From Clostridia bacterium (lineage in GTDB: Bacteria; Bacillota; Clostridia; Oscillospirales; Acutalibacteraceae): 6,013 nt of DNA. Both the position numbers and the translations under genes were made by a program. The DNA is taken from assembly GCA_900754145.1 (NCBI GenBank), contig CAAEBW010000058.1, positions 1-6,013 of the forward strand, in the 5' to 3' direction. Of the stretch, positions 5,469 to 6,013 are shown piece after piece. Under the pieces are notes generated by a model that saw only the letters and a program-made list of their open reading frames with translations, searched no databases and was not told the origin of the DNA. Numbering within the stretch: the first letter of the stretch is position 1; every line of letters starts with the position of its first letter.

Positions 5469-6013
5469 ATGAAAAAACCGAATTGCACAAGGCTCTTATC
5501 CTTAGTTGGCGCGGCGGCGTTTATAATGCTGGTAATAATAAGTCCAAAGGTTTGCACCGCGGGAGCGGCTAAGGGCCTACTTCTCGCGGGCAGAGTGATT
5601 ATACCCTCGCTTTTTCCCTTTACCGCCTGTGTGCTCTTTATTATGAAATCGGGCGGACTCGAATTATTGGGCTTTGCCGCCCCCTTTACAAAAAAGGTGT
5701 TTCACCTGTCTCCCGAGCTGTTTTCGCTTATGCTTTTAAGCTTTATAGTCGGCTACCCCGTCGGTGCAAAGCTTTTAAACGAGGCGGTGAAAACCGGGAG
5801 ACTCTCAAAAGAAAACGCGGGAATTATGCTTAACTACTGCGTAAACGCAGGTCCGGCATTTGTGGTATTAGCGGTCGGCGGGGGGATTTTAGGCTCAAAA
5901 AAAACGGGCTACATACTGCTTGCCGCACACATTGCCGCATCCTTAATATTAAGCCTGTTTTTCGGCTTTTATATTAAAAATGAAAATACAGTCTGCAGTA
6001 AAACGGAAATAAG
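5469..6013 (+). CDS. ylbJ: YlbJ-like sporulation integral membrane protein, N-terminal part (runs off right edge)
   Basis: The first 181 codons are visible, open to the window edge; Bacillus YlbJ is about 400 residues, so roughly half is missing. The start ATG 5469 has AAGGTG (5457-5462) six bases upstream. The protein begins with a short basic stretch and then several membrane segments: about residues 11-27, 38-58, 83-99, 127-141 and 146-168. Family-like signatures are GRVIIPSLFPF (41-51), the conserved GYPVGAKLLNE (95-105) and NAGPAF (126-131), a pattern shared by YlbJ and the nucleoside-recognition (Gate) domain proteins. YlbJ is needed for efficient spore formation in Bacillus and sits in the mother-cell/outer forespore membrane; its transported substrate, if any, is unknown. 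The gene diverges from yqfC, so both may share a sporulation control region. The alternative is another Gate-domain membrane protein such as a spore maturation protein, but the GYPVGAK motif favours YlbJ. Confidence 0.78.
   Translation, partial: MKKPNCTRLLSLVGAAAFIMLVIISPKVCTAGAAKGLLLAGRVIIPSLFPFTACVLFIMKSGGLELLGFAAPFTKKVFHLSPELFSLMLLSFIVGYPVGAKLLNEAVKTGRLSKENAGIMLNYCVNAGPAFVVLAVGGGILGSKKTGYILLAAHIAASLILSLFFGFYIKNENTVCSKTEI

Noticed and set aside
1..6013. CRISPR array, insertion sequence, prophage, toxin-antitoxin or other defence system
   Set aside because: I saw no spaced repeats, terminal inverted repeats, transposase motifs or tRNA. All coding space is accounted for by conserved core genes.

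Overview
The window reads as a conserved chromosomal block from an endospore-forming member of the Clostridia (Firmicutes/Bacillota), plausibly an Oscillospirales/Ruminococcaceae-type gut anaerobe. The reasons are gene content (sporulation genes yqfC, yqfD and a ylbJ-like gene beside phoH-ybeY-era-yqzL-recO), strong AAGGAG-type ribosome binding sites, frequent GTG/TTG starts, AT-rich spacers and mid-range GC in the genes. The order is inferred, not proven. The block looks like ordinary core genome. I see no mobile element, CRISPR array, tRNA, rRNA or phage gene, and no convincing undescribed system.

Layout: seven complete genes and one partial gene lie on the minus strand and are read from right to left: yqfC (5383-5084), yqfD (5068-3902), phoH (3847-2888), ybeY (2891-2409), era (2388-1471), a small yqzL-like gene (1383-1219), recO (1289-528) and the 5' end of mutS2 (518 to the left edge). 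A divergent ylbJ-like membrane protein gene starts at 5469 on the plus strand and runs off the right edge. The 85-base region between yqfC and ylbJ holds candidate mother-cell (SigE-type) promoters facing both ways. The longest non-coding gaps are about 54, 85 and 87 bases, so no stretch over 300 bases lacks a gene.

How the genes fit together: yqfC and yqfD belong to the mother-cell sporulation programme, and ylbJ is a sporulation membrane protein in Bacillus, so the divergent region is probably switched on during sporulation. PhoH (RNA-associated P-loop ATPase), YbeY (rRNA maturation endonuclease) and Era (16S rRNA/30S assembly GTPase) form a ribosome-biogenesis module. RecO and MutS2 are DNA-recombination/repair or ribosome-rescue proteins. 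A TATAAT-type signal just upstream of phoH could separate housekeeping from sporulation transcription. Compared with the Bacillus subtilis order (yqfC-yqfD-phoH-pgpH/yqfF-ybeY-dgkA-cdd-era-yqzL-recO), pgpH, dgkA and cdd are absent here: phoH overlaps ybeY directly and ybeY abuts era.

Most useful points beyond a routine annotation: (1) an unlisted 54-residue yqzL-like gene overlapping the start of recO by 71 bases; (2) a corrected GTG start for yqfC; (3) non-ATG starts supported by well-placed ribosome binding sites for phoH (TTG) and recO (GTG); (4) candidate promoters in the three real gaps.
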